Shown: positions 15,647-23,568 of the stretch, piece after piece
Layout of the letters: each line of letters begins with the position of its first letter
Numbering within the stretch: position 1 is the first letter of the stretch
Assembly: GCA_900543915.1 (NCBI GenBank)
Contig: UQTB01000016.1
Span: 1 to 47,878 of the forward strand
Length of the DNA stretch: 47,878 bases
From: an uncultured Eubacteriales bacterium
Lineage (GTDB): Bacteria; Bacillota; Clostridia; Christensenellales; Borkfalkiaceae
Reading direction: 5' to 3'
Notes under the pieces: model-generated
Databases searched by the model: none
Told to the model about the DNA's origin: nothing
The model's input: only the letters and a program-made list of their open reading frames with translations
Program-made: the position numbers and the translations under genes

Positions 15647-15783
15647 AGTCGTTAGGAGAAGGGGTTAAATCGAGTGTATTTTAATGAGATAGCCTTGTAG
15701 CTATTTCGTATGTGAAAGCCATTGCGGCTGACGGATCAGTCGGCAAAGCCCGCAGAATCTTGAAGATCCTGCGGGCTTTTTGT
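15647..15783 (+). ncRNA. Candidate structured small RNA, about 137 nt
   Basis: The unit runs from a strong promoter to a strong terminator and points toward the end of the histidine kinase gene. Visible stems are GAGATAGC (15686-15693) with GCTATTTC (15700-15707), GCTGAC (15727-15732) with GTCGGC (15739-15744), and the terminator AGCCCGCAG (15747-15755) with CTGCGGGCT (15769-15777). The only reading frame with a plausible ribosome-binding site stops after 8 codons (MYFNEIAL). It does not show the signatures I know for SRP RNA, 6S, tmRNA, RNase P or common riboswitches. A trans-acting small RNA is inferred; the family is unknown. Confidence 0.55.
15747..15783 (+). terminator. Terminator of the small RNA unit
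   Basis: A perfect 9-bp GC-rich outer stem (15747-15755 with 15769-15777) continues into an inner AATCTTGAAGATC stem and is followed by a T-run. Read in reverse it may also serve the histidine kinase gene ending at 15835. Confidence 0.85.
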
Positions 15784-15834
15784 TTGTTCCGACGGGAAAT
15801 TAAAAGACATTATTGCGACCTTGCGCGGGCATTT

Positions 15835-17931
15835 TTATGCTTTTAAGAGCGTGATGATAAACGCCGTTTTTCCTTGCCGGCTGGAAAATGTCAGCGTTCC
15901 GTTCATGGATTCGACGATGTTTTTGCAGAGATACAACCCCAACCCGCCCGTATCCGGTTTGTTTTCGGAGACGTAGGGTTTGAATACGTCGATGTCCTGC
16001 GCAATGCCCTTGCCGTTGTCGATGATGAAAAGGTGGACTTTGTTTCTGTCGGCGCGCGCCTCCAATGTGATTTCGGTGCATTCGGCATGTTCGACGGCGT
16101 TCAAAATGATGTTGGACGCCGCGTTTTCCAAGCCCTGTTGTTTTGCGAATACACGAAGGGGCTCCGACACGAGATTTTTCAGAATGATTCCGCACGCTTC
16201 GCAGTCGGCGGAACAATATTTATAGATGACGGAACAAACCGCTTCGAGATCGAGCGTCCGCGAGGGCTCCGCGATGTAGTTAAACCTGGAATATGCCGCG
16301 ATATCGGTAAGATTGTTCAGCACTCTGTTCGTATTCTGTTTTATAATGTTGATCGTCTTGCGCTGTTCTGCGTCCTGTTCGCGCGCAATCAGCGTATCGA
16401 GCAGAGCGGCGGAGGCCGAAAGCGGTTTTTTCATATCGTGCGAGACGAACTGAAGAAGATTGTCCCGCTCGGCGACGACGGACCGGATGTCTTTTACCTG
16501 CCGTTCAACCTCGAGATTGAGGTTTGCCGTCAGATAGGCGTTGGACTTTTCGGTTTCCGAAAAAATCCTGAAAACGGTGACGAAAACGGCCACGATGACG
16601 GCGGCATACAGCCAGAATGACGGATCTGTGCAGACGGGATAAACGGGCGTCAGAAACAGCGAAACCGCCGCGATGGCGGCGATCAGAGCGGCGCAAATCG
16701 TCTTTAACAACTGCTGTTCTGTCCGTTGGCGCGCCGCGATCCCGATCAGTACGAACAGGGAAACGATGCTTACCGCTTTGACTGTAGTCAAAGCGACTTT
16801 CAGCGCGGCGACCGCGCTGAAAGAGACGTATGGCAGACAAAACGCGAGGATTGCGCCCATTCCTGCCGGCACGGCGAAAATGGTTTTCAGCGATACGGTT
16901 TTCCGGCTTTTGCCGACCGAATAGATCGCTGCGCCGAGCAGCAGGAAAATGGCGGCGCGGCTCGCGGAGATCCAAAAGAGAGGGGCGGCTGATGATGTGG
17001 CGAAGCAATACCTGGCGAGAAATACGGTAAGCGTGCCGGCAACCATAATCAGCTCGGGAAAAAAGTTCGTAGTGCGTCTGAGCGCAGAGAGAACGGTCAG
17101 CACGGCAAAAACCATTGCGGACAGGACGCACCCGCCCATCAGAACGAGCCGGGTGACCTGGCCGGTCGAGAGGATCGCCTCTTCGGATCCGAGCAGGGCG
17201 GAATCCCTGGCGCCGGAATAAAAGCCGCCGTTTGACTGGTAGTGGATGCAGAGGACGCGCGCCGAAGCCCAGTCGTCGGAGATTGCCTCCCGTCTGGTGT
17301 AAAAACTGAGGTTGACCACGGTTCTTCCCGTTTCGGCGGAAAAATTTTCGGTCAGTTTGTCGTAACTGGTGGTAAAATCGATAAAGTTATAATCTTCGAT
17401 CTCCCCGTGGCTGGCGATGAGCTGCGAGTTCATGTAGATATTGCAGGCCGAAAAGATCTGCGGGAGAGAGATCGTGAAATGCCAGTAATCGCCTGCTTTA
17501 TACCGCTCCAGCCGCTGAACCTGTTCCGAAAAATCCTCCGCTGATGGATCCAGGTTCATCACGACGAAAAACAGCGTGCCCTTTTCTGCAAATTCAAAAT
17601 CTCCCGTCAGGTCGACAATCTGATTGTCCGCCGGGATTTCCGTGGGCTGTATGAAGCGTCCGGGAACGTAGTTGACTTTTGTCAGGGCGCCGAGGTCGGT
17701 CAGTTCGCTCAGGCGCACGGCGGTGACGTCCTTTCCCAGAACCGAAGTAATTTTTTTCTGCGTGAGTTCTCCCGTTTCCTCGTTTCGCTCGAGAAACACC
17801 TGTTCGATTTTTCCCTGCGTTTCGGGGATCGGCTGTATCTGCTTCACAAAAAGAGAGAACGCGGCGACAAACAGGGCAGAGGCAAGCAGGCAAAGCAATG
17901 CCGCCAGAATCTGTCTTTTTCCCGTCTTCAT
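15835..17931 (-). CDS. Membrane sensor histidine kinase with extracytoplasmic and multi-span sensor region
   Basis: The 698-residue protein starts at ATG 17931 behind GGGGAGG; the frame extends further upstream but overlaps the regulator gene. It has a first membrane span (about 8-30), an extracellular region of about 230 residues, then about seven spans (about 265-470), which resembles 7TMR-DISM sensors. HisKA has FVSHDMKKPLS with phospho-acceptor His498. The ATPase domain has the N-box NIILNAVEHA, DNGKGI and GGLGLYLC. Its ATG overlaps the regulator's stop (ATGA), so both are co-translated. It should phosphorylate the adjacent OmpR-type regulator in response to an external signal that the sequence does not reveal. 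Confidence 0.88.
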   Translation of the reverse strand: MKTGKRQILAALLCLLASALFVAAFSLFVKQIQPIPETQGKIEQVFLERNEETGELTQKKITSVLGKDVTAVRLSELTDLGALTKVNYVPGRFIQPTEIPADNQIVDLTGDFEFAEKGTLFFVVMNLDPSAEDFSEQVQRLERYKAGDYWHFTISLPQIFSACNIYMNSQLIASHGEIEDYNFIDFTTSYDKLTENFSAETGRTVVNLSFYTRREAISDDWASARVLCIHYQSNGGFYSGARDSALLGSEEAILSTGQVTRLVLMGGCVLSAMVFAVLTVLSALRRTTNFFPELIMVAGTLTVFLARYCFATSSAAPLFWISASRAAIFLLLGAAIYSVGKSRKTVSLKTIFAVPAGMGAILAFCLPYVSFSAVAALKVALTTVKAVSIVSLFVLIGIAARQRTEQQLLKTICAALIAAIAAVSLFLTPVYPVCTDPSFWLYAAVIVAVFVTVFRIFSETEKSNAYLTANLNLEVERQVKDIRSVVAERDNLLQFVSHDMKKPLSASAALLDTLIAREQDAEQRKTINIIKQNTNRVLNNLTDIAAYSRFNYIAEPSRTLDLEAVCSVIYKYCSADCEACGIILKNLVSEPLRVFAKQQGLENAASNIILNAVEHAECTEITLEARADRNKVHLFIIDNGKGIAQDIDVFKPYVSENKPDTGGLGLYLCKNIVESMNGTLTFSSRQGKTAFIITLLKA

Positions 17932-18608
17932 GCCTGATCGCCTCCCCGGAACGTATAACCCTTTCCGAATTCCGTGAGGATGAGCGCGCCGCACTCGTCC
18001 GAGATCTGGAGCATTTTTTTGCGGAGGTTATGCAGATGGATGCGGATGGTCTGAGTATTCAGATGCGGCATTCTCCACACCTTCTCATAAATGGCGTTTG
18101 CAGAGAAATAGACGCCTGCATTCTGCATCAGAAACATCAGTATGTTGAATTCGCTCGAAGTAAGCTCCAGCTGGCGGCTTTGATAGGAGGCGGTGCGGGT
18201 GCTCATGTCGAGCAGCATGCCGTGCCGGCACAGGCGCGCTTCTTTCGGCGGCAGAAGGCGCAGCGCCATGCGCGCTTCGGTGACCCGCGGCGCCGCCGGT
18301 TTTACGATGTAATCCGCCGCGCCGCAGTCAATTCCCTTTAAAATATTTTCATCCGATCCGAGATCGGAAAGTATGACGACGGGCGTGTTTGCGCCGATCT
18401 CTTCAAACAGGGAGAGGCCGCTTCCGTCCGGCAAAATCAGATCCAGTAAAATGATGTCGAAAGCGTTGTTTTTCACCGCTTCGGAAGCGGCTTCCAGGGT
18501 GCTGGCCGCGTGCACCTCGTTCGCGACGGAAAAATAGTCCCGGAGCTCTCTGATAAGCGGTTCTGAATCTTCTACGATTAAAATGGTTTTGTGTTCTACG
18601 GTTTTCAC
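17928..18608 (-). CDS. OmpR/PhoB-family response regulator
   Basis: The 226-residue protein starts at GTG 18608; another in-frame GTG at 18620 sits directly on the AGGAG and is too close. The receiver has the acidic start LIVEDSE, phospho-acceptor Asp56 (IILLDLILPDGSG) and the conserved Lys in YIVKPAAP. The C-terminal winged helix shows LTSSEFNILMFLM, VWRMP and the recognition-helix region TIRIHLHNLRKKM. It is the first gene of a two-gene operon with the sensor kinase. A promoter and a tandem 10-bp repeat just upstream suggest it regulates its own operon. Confidence 0.92.
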   Translation of the reverse strand: MKTVEHKTILIVEDSEPLIRELRDYFSVANEVHAASTLEAASEAVKNNAFDIILLDLILPDGSGLSLFEEIGANTPVVILSDLGSDENILKGIDCGAADYIVKPAAPRVTEARMALRLLPPKEARLCRHGMLLDMSTRTASYQSRQLELTSSEFNILMFLMQNAGVYFSANAIYEKVWRMPHLNTQTIRIHLHNLRKKMLQISDECGALILTEFGKGYTFRGGDQA

Positions 18609-18643
18609 GAATAGAGCCACTCCTTTTTCGTCGTTACATCTTT

Positions 18644-18711
18644 ATTATATCATTTTTGCTCGGATCAGGCAATTCAGGGAGATCGGAAAGCGTTAAGAAT
18701 TGTTAAGAATT
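18644..18711 (-). promoter_or_regulatory. Promoter of the two-component operon with tandem regulator box
   Basis: On the minus strand the -10 is TATAAT (18644-18649), the spacer 17 nt, and the -35 TTGCCT (18667-18672). Twenty bases further upstream two exact copies of a 10-bp unit (GTTAAGAATT on the plus strand, 18692-18701 and 18702-18711) lie head to tail. Tandem repeats one helical turn apart at this distance are typical binding sites of OmpR/PhoB regulators, so autoregulation is likely. Confidence 0.65.
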
Positions 18712-18817
18712 CGCTTTTGGCCGCTCCCCTTGCGCGTAAAAAAAGCAGATTTGACAGAAATCTGTCGAATCCGCACTGCGCGTCCGCTCCCGAAAGCCTT
18801 GCGGGAGGCAAGTAAAA

Positions 18818-18842
18818 AAGGAAGGGCAGAAGCTCCTTCCTT
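18818..18842 (-). terminator. Terminator of the nucleotidyltransferase-like gene
   Basis: AAGGAAGG (18818-18825) pairs with CCTTCCTT (18835-18842). On the minus strand the stem is followed by a T-run, 15 nt after the stop codon at 18857. Confidence 0.7.
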
Positions 18843-18856
18843 AAAGATCCGTTATA

Positions 18857-19141
18857 TTATTTTGCGCCGTATATCAAAACACCTTCCCGCTCGATCTGCG
18901 CTTTCAGCGGATCGCCCGTCTTATCGGTCATGTGCAGGACTGAAATATTGAGCAGGGTGGGCAGTTCCCTGATTTCGTAGTCGAAGAGATATTTTTTGTC
19001 TTTTTCGATTCCGTATACGGCGATCTGATAGTCGCTTTTCGGAGAGCAGTTTTCGTGCGTTCTCGCTCCGTAGAGAATGATTTTTTCGGCTTTGTATTTC
19101 GCCCCGAGTTTAGCGATTCCCTTGATAATAATGTCGTTCAT
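18857..19141 (-). CDS. Degenerate minimal nucleotidyltransferase (MNT-like) protein
   Basis: The 94-residue protein has the layout of an MNT/DNA polymerase beta-like domain: IILYGAR where the family has the GSR loop, then SPKSDYQIAVYG where catalytic members have SDxDLAV. The second metal-binding aspartate is replaced by Gln (DYQ), and the loop around GAR is also altered, so nucleotidyl transfer is doubtful. MNT proteins often act as antitoxins with HEPN partners, but no HEPN gene is adjacent. It has its own ATG behind a weak GAGG and its own terminator, and is apparently monocistronic. Confidence 0.65.
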   Translation of the reverse strand: MNDIIIKGIAKLGAKYKAEKIILYGARTHENCSPKSDYQIAVYGIEKDKKYLFDYEIRELPTLLNISVLHMTDKTGDPLKAQIEREGVLIYGAK

Positions 19142-19299
19142 GATCCGTTTGATCCTCTGTATATCCTATCAACTGTATATCATACATAATACATGAATTA
19201 ACGAAATTGATCAAGCAAATTCCCCGCTCTTTCCGCAAAAAATCCGCATTCCGCTTTACAGATCGTTCCGTTCGTGGTAAACTGAAACAGGAGGGAACT

Positions 19300-19551
19300 A
19301 TGAGAGGAGAAGTGTATCGGTTTGTCGCCGTCGATTTTATTTACGACGAAAACGTCGCGGGGAATTTATACTGGTATCTCTGCCCGGAAGAGCAGATCTT
19401 CGTCGGAGACGAAGTGGAAGCCCCCATCGGCCGCCACAACAGGCTGCAGAGGGGAATTGTGCGCAGAATTATGTTTGCAGAGCGCTTTTATGCCCCCTAT
19501 CCGCTGGATAAAATCAAGCGCGTGGCGGGAAAAACAAGTGCGGCAGATTAA
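19300..19551 (+). CDS. Small beta-barrel-like protein resembling the PriA N-terminal domain
   Basis: The 83-residue protein starts at ATG 19300 behind AGGAGGG; an upstream in-frame ATG lacks support. The pattern YRFVAVDF...YWYLCPEEQIFVGDEVEAPIG, then GIVRRIMF, resembles the 3'-end-binding N-terminal domain of primosomal protein N' (PriA), here standing alone. The function is unknown and the resemblance is weak. Its TAA stop overlaps the stop of the convergent phosphopantetheinyl transferase gene, so no terminator separates the two. Confidence 0.6.
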   Translation: MRGEVYRFVAVDFIYDENVAGNLYWYLCPEEQIFVGDEVEAPIGRHNRLQRGIVRRIMFAERFYAPYPLDKIKRVAGKTSAAD

Positions 19552-20063
19552 ATAAAATCTTTCACTTCAATGACGTCTGCAATCTCCTCCTGCGAGGTGA
19601 CGGAAAGGATAAAATCCTTCATTTTCAGCGTCGCGGTCGGCGCGTCTGCGGGGCCTCCGTCGTAGAAGAGTTTTTCGCCTTCGATCCTGATTTTTTTCAG
19701 GTCGGTGAGCAAGGTTCCGGCGCGGTACTTTACAAAGCTCTCCGCCTTTGTCCAGAGCGTGAAAAAGGATTCCGCGTCGGTAGCCGAGTTGCCGAAATAT
19801 ACGTTTGCCACCTTTGAAAAGTTTTTGTCCCGCAGTTTTTCGACGTCCAGCCCCACCGGCGAATTGCCGACCGCAAGCGCGACGACGTCTTTGCTGTGAG
19901 AAAGATTGAAATGAATTGCCGAGCCCTCCAGGTACAGTTTGCCGCAGGGGCTTTTTTTCAGGTCTTTTTCAGAGGCGGCGATGCCGTAGTAGCGGTTCAG
20001 CACGTAAAACAGAAAATCGTGTGAGCGCGATTCTTCGCCGTAAAAATAATAGATATGGTTCAT
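19548..20063 (-). CDS. 4'-phosphopantetheinyl transferase (Sfp-type, short)
   Basis: The enzyme moves the phosphopantetheine arm of coenzyme A onto a serine of carrier proteins. In its 171 residues GKLYL, HFNLSHS, GLDVEK (Mg-binding acid) and WTKAESFVKYRAG follow the Sfp/HetI family order. It is shorter than Sfp (about 220), as many Firmicute versions are. No polyketide, peptide-synthetase or carrier-protein gene is in this window, so it may be the general holo-ACP synthase or serve a remote cluster. It converges on the small gene at 19300 with overlapping stop codons. Confidence 0.85.
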   Translation of the reverse strand: MNHIYYFYGEESRSHDFLFYVLNRYYGIAASEKDLKKSPCGKLYLEGSAIHFNLSHSKDVVALAVGNSPVGLDVEKLRDKNFSKVANVYFGNSATDAESFFTLWTKAESFVKYRAGTLLTDLKKIRIEGEKLFYDGGPADAPTATLKMKDFILSVTSQEEIADVIEVKDFI

Positions 20064-20164
20064 AATTCTATTGTACGATTGTTTTTGCGAAAAGTCAATC
20101 TAAATACAAAAAATTCGTATAATAAAGCCGCAAACCGGGCATATTCCGCGCAGGAGGTAAAATT

Positions 20165-21409
20165 ATGAATCCATTTCAAGAAAAACCCAAAAAGATCGAA
20201 AAGACCTATGAAAGCTGGAAGGGCCTTTCGCCCGCCAGCTATGACAAGCACGAGACGGATCCCTATACGAAGGTACGTATCATTCTGATGAACGGAACGG
20301 AATTTGAAGCGGAAAAATTTTCCCACTGTTTTTCCCGCAACTGCTCGAACAACGATATCCGCCGCGATCTCGCTCTGCTGAGGAGAACGGAACAGCAGCA
20401 GCAAAAAAAGCTGAACGCTTTAAAGCCGATCGACGAGAATTTTTTGGAGACGACAATCACTTACGAACAGCTTGCGGTCGATCTCACTGCGATCCTGGCA
20501 AAGAGGGAAAAGGACGCGAATGTGAAAAATCAGCTCGACTTCGCGCTTTTGGAGGATTTTGACCATCTCTATCGCTTCAGCGATATGCTGGAGCAGGATT
20601 ACGGCGAAATGTTCGACGTTCTCGTCGGGCACTATACCGAGATTATGCCCGGCCGCCCCACGATCGCGGAGCACCGCCATCCCTTTGACGACGTGAAGCG
20701 GTACGTCAACTACCACAAGGCGGATCCGGTCACAAAACTGAACGTCGGCATCATCACGGCGGCGGAACAGCAGACGATGAATTTCTATATGAACGTCGGG
20801 GCGTTCTATCCGACGGATGCGGGCAGAAAGATGTACAGCGAGATCGCAATGATCGAGGAACAGCACGTAACGGGCTACGGCAGCCTGATGGATACCGAAT
20901 GCACGTGGCTGGAAAATCTGCTGATGCACGAATACACCGAATGCTATCTCTATTACTCCTGCTGGCAGGACGAGACCGATCAGAAGGTCAAGCGTATCTG
21001 GGAAAAGCACTTTGAAGACGAGGTGGCGCATCTGCATTATGCGAAGGAACTCCTTTTAAAGTACGAGGGGAAAGAATGGCAGCAGGTCATCCCGACAGGG
21101 GAATTTCCCGAACTGCTCTCGTTCCACGAAAACAAGGAATATATCAGAAACGTCCTGAAGAGCGTCCGCATGACGGCGTTCCGCGAGGGCTTCGAACACG
21201 TCAACGACGTTCCCGACAATCACGAATTTTTCCAGTATCAGAAGATCGTGAACGCAAACCTCAACGAAGTGCCCAGCCATAAGATGATGAAGGATTATAT
21301 CAGGAAAAACGGGGAAGATATGCGCTTTGAAATCAAGCCGCATCCCGAAAAGATCCTGCGCAGCCGCACGGAGGATAATTACGAGCTCGCCCGCAAAAAG
21401 GGCGTATAA
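20165..21409 (+). CDS. Ferritin-like diiron-pattern protein of unknown function
   Basis: The 414-residue protein has ATG 20165 behind AGGAGG. Residues about 195-300 contain the full ligand order of ferritin-like diiron proteins: Glu201 (AEQQTMNFY), Glu231-x-x-His234 (EEQHVTGYG), Glu257 (HEYTECYLYY), Glu286-x-x-His289 (DEVAHLHYA). An earlier helix pair (Glu101; Glu130...His134) looks like a second, degenerate bundle. No membrane span or signal peptide is visible. It could store or oxidise iron or act in oxidative stress, but I do not recognise a named family. It stands alone between a TATAAT-containing upstream region and its own terminator. Confidence 0.65.
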   Translation: MNPFQEKPKKIEKTYESWKGLSPASYDKHETDPYTKVRIILMNGTEFEAEKFSHCFSRNCSNNDIRRDLALLRRTEQQQQKKLNALKPIDENFLETTITYEQLAVDLTAILAKREKDANVKNQLDFALLEDFDHLYRFSDMLEQDYGEMFDVLVGHYTEIMPGRPTIAEHRHPFDDVKRYVNYHKADPVTKLNVGIITAAEQQTMNFYMNVGAFYPTDAGRKMYSEIAMIEEQHVTGYGSLMDTECTWLENLLMHEYTECYLYYSCWQDETDQKVKRIWEKHFEDEVAHLHYAKELLLKYEGKEWQQVIPTGEFPELLSFHENKEYIRNVLKSVRMTAFREGFEHVNDVPDNHEFFQYQKIVNANLNEVPSHKMMKDYIRKNGEDMRFEIKPHPEKILRSRTEDNYELARKKGV

Positions 21410-21435
21410 AGCCGGTTGAATAAAAATGAATAAAG

Positions 21436-21465
21436 AAAAGGCTGCTTTCAAAGCGGCCTTTTCTT
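21436..21465 (+). terminator. Terminator of the ferritin-like gene
   Basis: A 12-bp stem with one G-U pair joins 21436-21447 and 21451-21462, followed by CTTTTT. It lies 27 nt after the stop codon. Confidence 0.8.
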
Positions 21466-21526
21466 TTTGAAATACGGAAAAGATCCGTTCATTCCGGGTT
21501 TAAAATTATGAATTTGCAGCGAAGTT

Positions 21527-22180
21527 TTATCTCTTACTTTTTCTGTTCCGAATATAACATGCTCCGAACGGGATCAGCAGAACCAGGGCGAAGATGAGTA
21601 ACGCAATCAGCTGTTCCGCGAAAGTCAGTCCGTGTGTCAGAACAAATGCGGCCGCCGGTATAAACAATAAGAAATACGTGACGCATAATAACAGTCCGAC
21701 ATATCTTTGATCGGAAGCGGCGCTTTCCGGATAGCGGGTCAACAAATGATTCCGCATCGCCAGATAATAGCTGACCGCCCCGATTTCGATCAATACGGCG
21801 AGCACCGTCAGGAGATAAGATATTATTTCCACGTCCCTTCCGTAATCTTGCATTCTGACGCGTATAAGGCGCCCTGCGGCCAAAAGGATCATGGCAATCG
21901 ATTGAAGCGCTGTCGTAATGATAAAGAGATTTTTGAATTTGGAATTTGCCTCCCGCATCGCCGCCTGCCTGACAGCGGATTGATTTGTTTCGCCTGTATG
22001 CAGCAAATCGTCCACCGATAAACTGAGCGCGTCCGCCAGCTGCAAGAGTAAGGAGGTATCCGGCAGACTTCTTCCCGTTTCCCATTTGGAAACGACTTTA
22101 TCCGATACGTTTAATTTTTCTGCCAGCTGCTGCTGGGTGAGCCCGAGTTCTTTTCTTCTTGCGGATATGATATCTTTCAC
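21527..22180 (-). CDS. XRE-family helix-turn-helix membrane protein
   Basis: The 217-residue protein has a Cro/CI-type helix-turn-helix at residues 5-58 (ELGLTQQQLAEKLNVSDKVVSKWETG). It is followed by about four hydrophobic segments (about 84-104, 118-140, 160-182, 186-207), so it is anchored in the membrane. This arrangement is common in Clostridia for regulators that respond to the cell envelope, but no target is shown by the sequence. A minus-strand promoter is visible upstream: TTGCGT (22234-22239), a 17-nt spacer and TATAAT (22211-22216). Confidence 0.8.
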   Translation of the reverse strand: MKDIISARRKELGLTQQQLAEKLNVSDKVVSKWETGRSLPDTSLLLQLADALSLSVDDLLHTGETNQSAVRQAAMREANSKFKNLFIITTALQSIAMILLAAGRLIRVRMQDYGRDVEIISYLLTVLAVLIEIGAVSYYLAMRNHLLTRYPESAASDQRYVGLLLCVTYFLLFIPAAAFVLTHGLTFAEQLIALLIFALVLLIPFGACYIRNRKSKR

Positions 22181-22350
22181 GATGATACACCTCTCTTTGG
22201 TTTTTGCTTTATTATAGCAATTCTTTTATGCTTACGCAAACGGGCGGCGGTTTCATTGACGCTACGAATTGTAGATTTGCTATCGATCATGAAGAATCCG
22301 GAGGCGGCGGACGCATTTTTCTGTAGATCAACCGGATTTGCGCATGAAAA

Positions 22351-22374
22351 GGCAGCCGCTAAACAGCGGCTGCC
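22351..22374 (-). terminator. Terminator of the ketopantoate reductase-like gene
   Basis: A perfect 10-bp stem GGCAGCCGCT/AGCGGCTGCC with an AAAC loop is followed on the minus strand by TTTT. It separates this gene from the XRE regulator downstream. Confidence 0.85.
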
Positions 22375-22408
22375 CGGAACGTTCATTTGAAATTTTATTT
22401 TGTTCGGG

Positions 22409-23323
22409 TTAAAATTCGTAAGTCGCCTCCATGGCGTGAATGAGGGAGATCATCATTTCGCTGTACGGGGTGGGGATATCGTATGATTTTCCCTTTTCCA
22501 CGATAAAGCCGTTGATGTGGTCGACTTCGGTCTTGATTTTTCTCCTGCGGTCCTGACACATGGAAGTGCATCCGCCGTGGTCGTTGACTACGGTGTCCAT
22601 GATCGTATTTAAAATTTCTTCCTCATCGAAGCGATACCCGTCCGCAGCTGCGACGCCGATCGCTTCGTGAACCAGCATTTTCGCGGCGTTCCAGGCGGAT
22701 TCGTCTTTCATAAAACAAATCGGAGCGTTCATCAGGGATGTGATGGTGTTGACGGACAGATTGATAAATAATTTCGCCCAGATCATTCTGTTGATGTCGT
22801 CGCTCGTCTCCGTCTCGATTCCGCAGCCGTTAAACAGTTCCGCGATCTTCTGCGCCGCGGCTTCATTGCCCGTCAGGCTTCCGACATAAGTGGTGCCGCT
22901 GCTGCCGTGGTGCACTTTTCCGCCGCCCAGATTGATGCTGTTGTGTTTCGTCGTTCCGACGACGATCTGCCCGTCCGGCAGGAATTTCGAGAGAACTTTA
23001 TCGTTTCCGGCGCCGTTTTGCAGGGTCAGAACGAGGCTGTGTTCGTCGATCAGCTCTTTCGTCTGCATCAGCGCCTGCTCGGTCTGCGTATTTTTCACAA
23101 AGACGATCAGAACGTCCTGAACGGGCAGCTTACAGCCGATCGGAACGGCCTTGACGCCGGGATAGCAGACTTCTTCGTCCGCTTCTTCTACCGTGACGCC
23201 CGTCCGGTTGATCGCCTCGATTTGCGGGGGATATACGTCGATCAGCGTTACCTCGTGATGCGTAGAAAGATAGGCGCCGAAGAGGCACCCCATGGCGCCT
23301 GCGCCGATGATCGCGATTTTCAT
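22409..23323 (-). CDS. panE: Ketopantoate/2-ketoacid reductase family protein (ApbA/PanE-like)
   Basis: The 304-residue protein starts at ATG 23323 behind AAGGAG; upstream in-frame ATGs lack a site. The N-terminus is a Rossmann fold with GAGAMGCLFG. VKNTQTEQAL, TLQNGAGND and the helical domain IWAKLFINLSVNTITSL (candidate catalytic Lys in AKLF) match the ApbA/PanE family, which reduces 2-dehydropantoate to pantoate with NADPH in coenzyme A synthesis. panB and panC are not adjacent, so it could also act on another 2-keto acid. It is transcribed divergently from degV across a region with a long palindrome. Confidence 0.8.
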   Translation of the reverse strand: MKIAIIGAGAMGCLFGAYLSTHHEVTLIDVYPPQIEAINRTGVTVEEADEEVCYPGVKAVPIGCKLPVQDVLIVFVKNTQTEQALMQTKELIDEHSLVLTLQNGAGNDKVLSKFLPDGQIVVGTTKHNSINLGGGKVHHGSSGTTYVGSLTGNEAAAQKIAELFNGCGIETETSDDINRMIWAKLFINLSVNTITSLMNAPICFMKDESAWNAAKMLVHEAIGVAAADGYRFDEEEILNTIMDTVVNDHGGCTSMCQDRRRKIKTEVDHINGFIVEKGKSYDIPTPYSEMMISLIHAMEATYEF

Positions 23324-23436
23324 TCGATTTTCTCCTTGCGTTGCGCGGCAGCGCATTTTTGTCATTGCGGCCGCTGTTTTTCCGTACAATATTATTGTAT
23401 TCGTTTTTGTTGCGTTTGTCAATTTAATGTGGCTGT

Positions 23437-23466
23437 AAAATGTATAAAATGAAATTTATACATTTT
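23437..23466. promoter_or_regulatory. 30-bp AT-rich palindrome between panE-like gene and degV
   Basis: AAAATGTATAAA (23437-23448) is repeated in perfect inverted orientation at 23455-23466 with a 6-nt spacer. It lies between two divergent genes, 23 bp upstream of the degV -35 box. Operator for a dimeric regulator is the most likely role. A hairpin on either strand is the alternative, but no T-run follows. Confidence 0.55.
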
Positions 23467-23488
23467 TGCTCATATTGGATACAAACGC

Positions 23489-23517
23489 TTGTGTTTTTTG
23501 ATAAATGATGATATAAT
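23489..23517 (+). promoter_or_regulatory. degV promoter
   Basis: TTGTGT (23489-23494), a 17-nt spacer and a perfect TATAAT (23512-23517) lie about 50 nt before the degV start. Confidence 0.7.
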
Positions 23518-23568
23518 ATCAAAAACTAGATAATAAAATAACGTTTATTACAATAAAGGCAGGTGGCA

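Noticed and set aside
15668..15700. Eight-codon frame MYFNEIAL in the small RNA
   Set aside because: A loosely spaced AGGGG precedes it, but its length and immediate stop make a functional peptide unlikely. Kept only as a note in the RNA entry.
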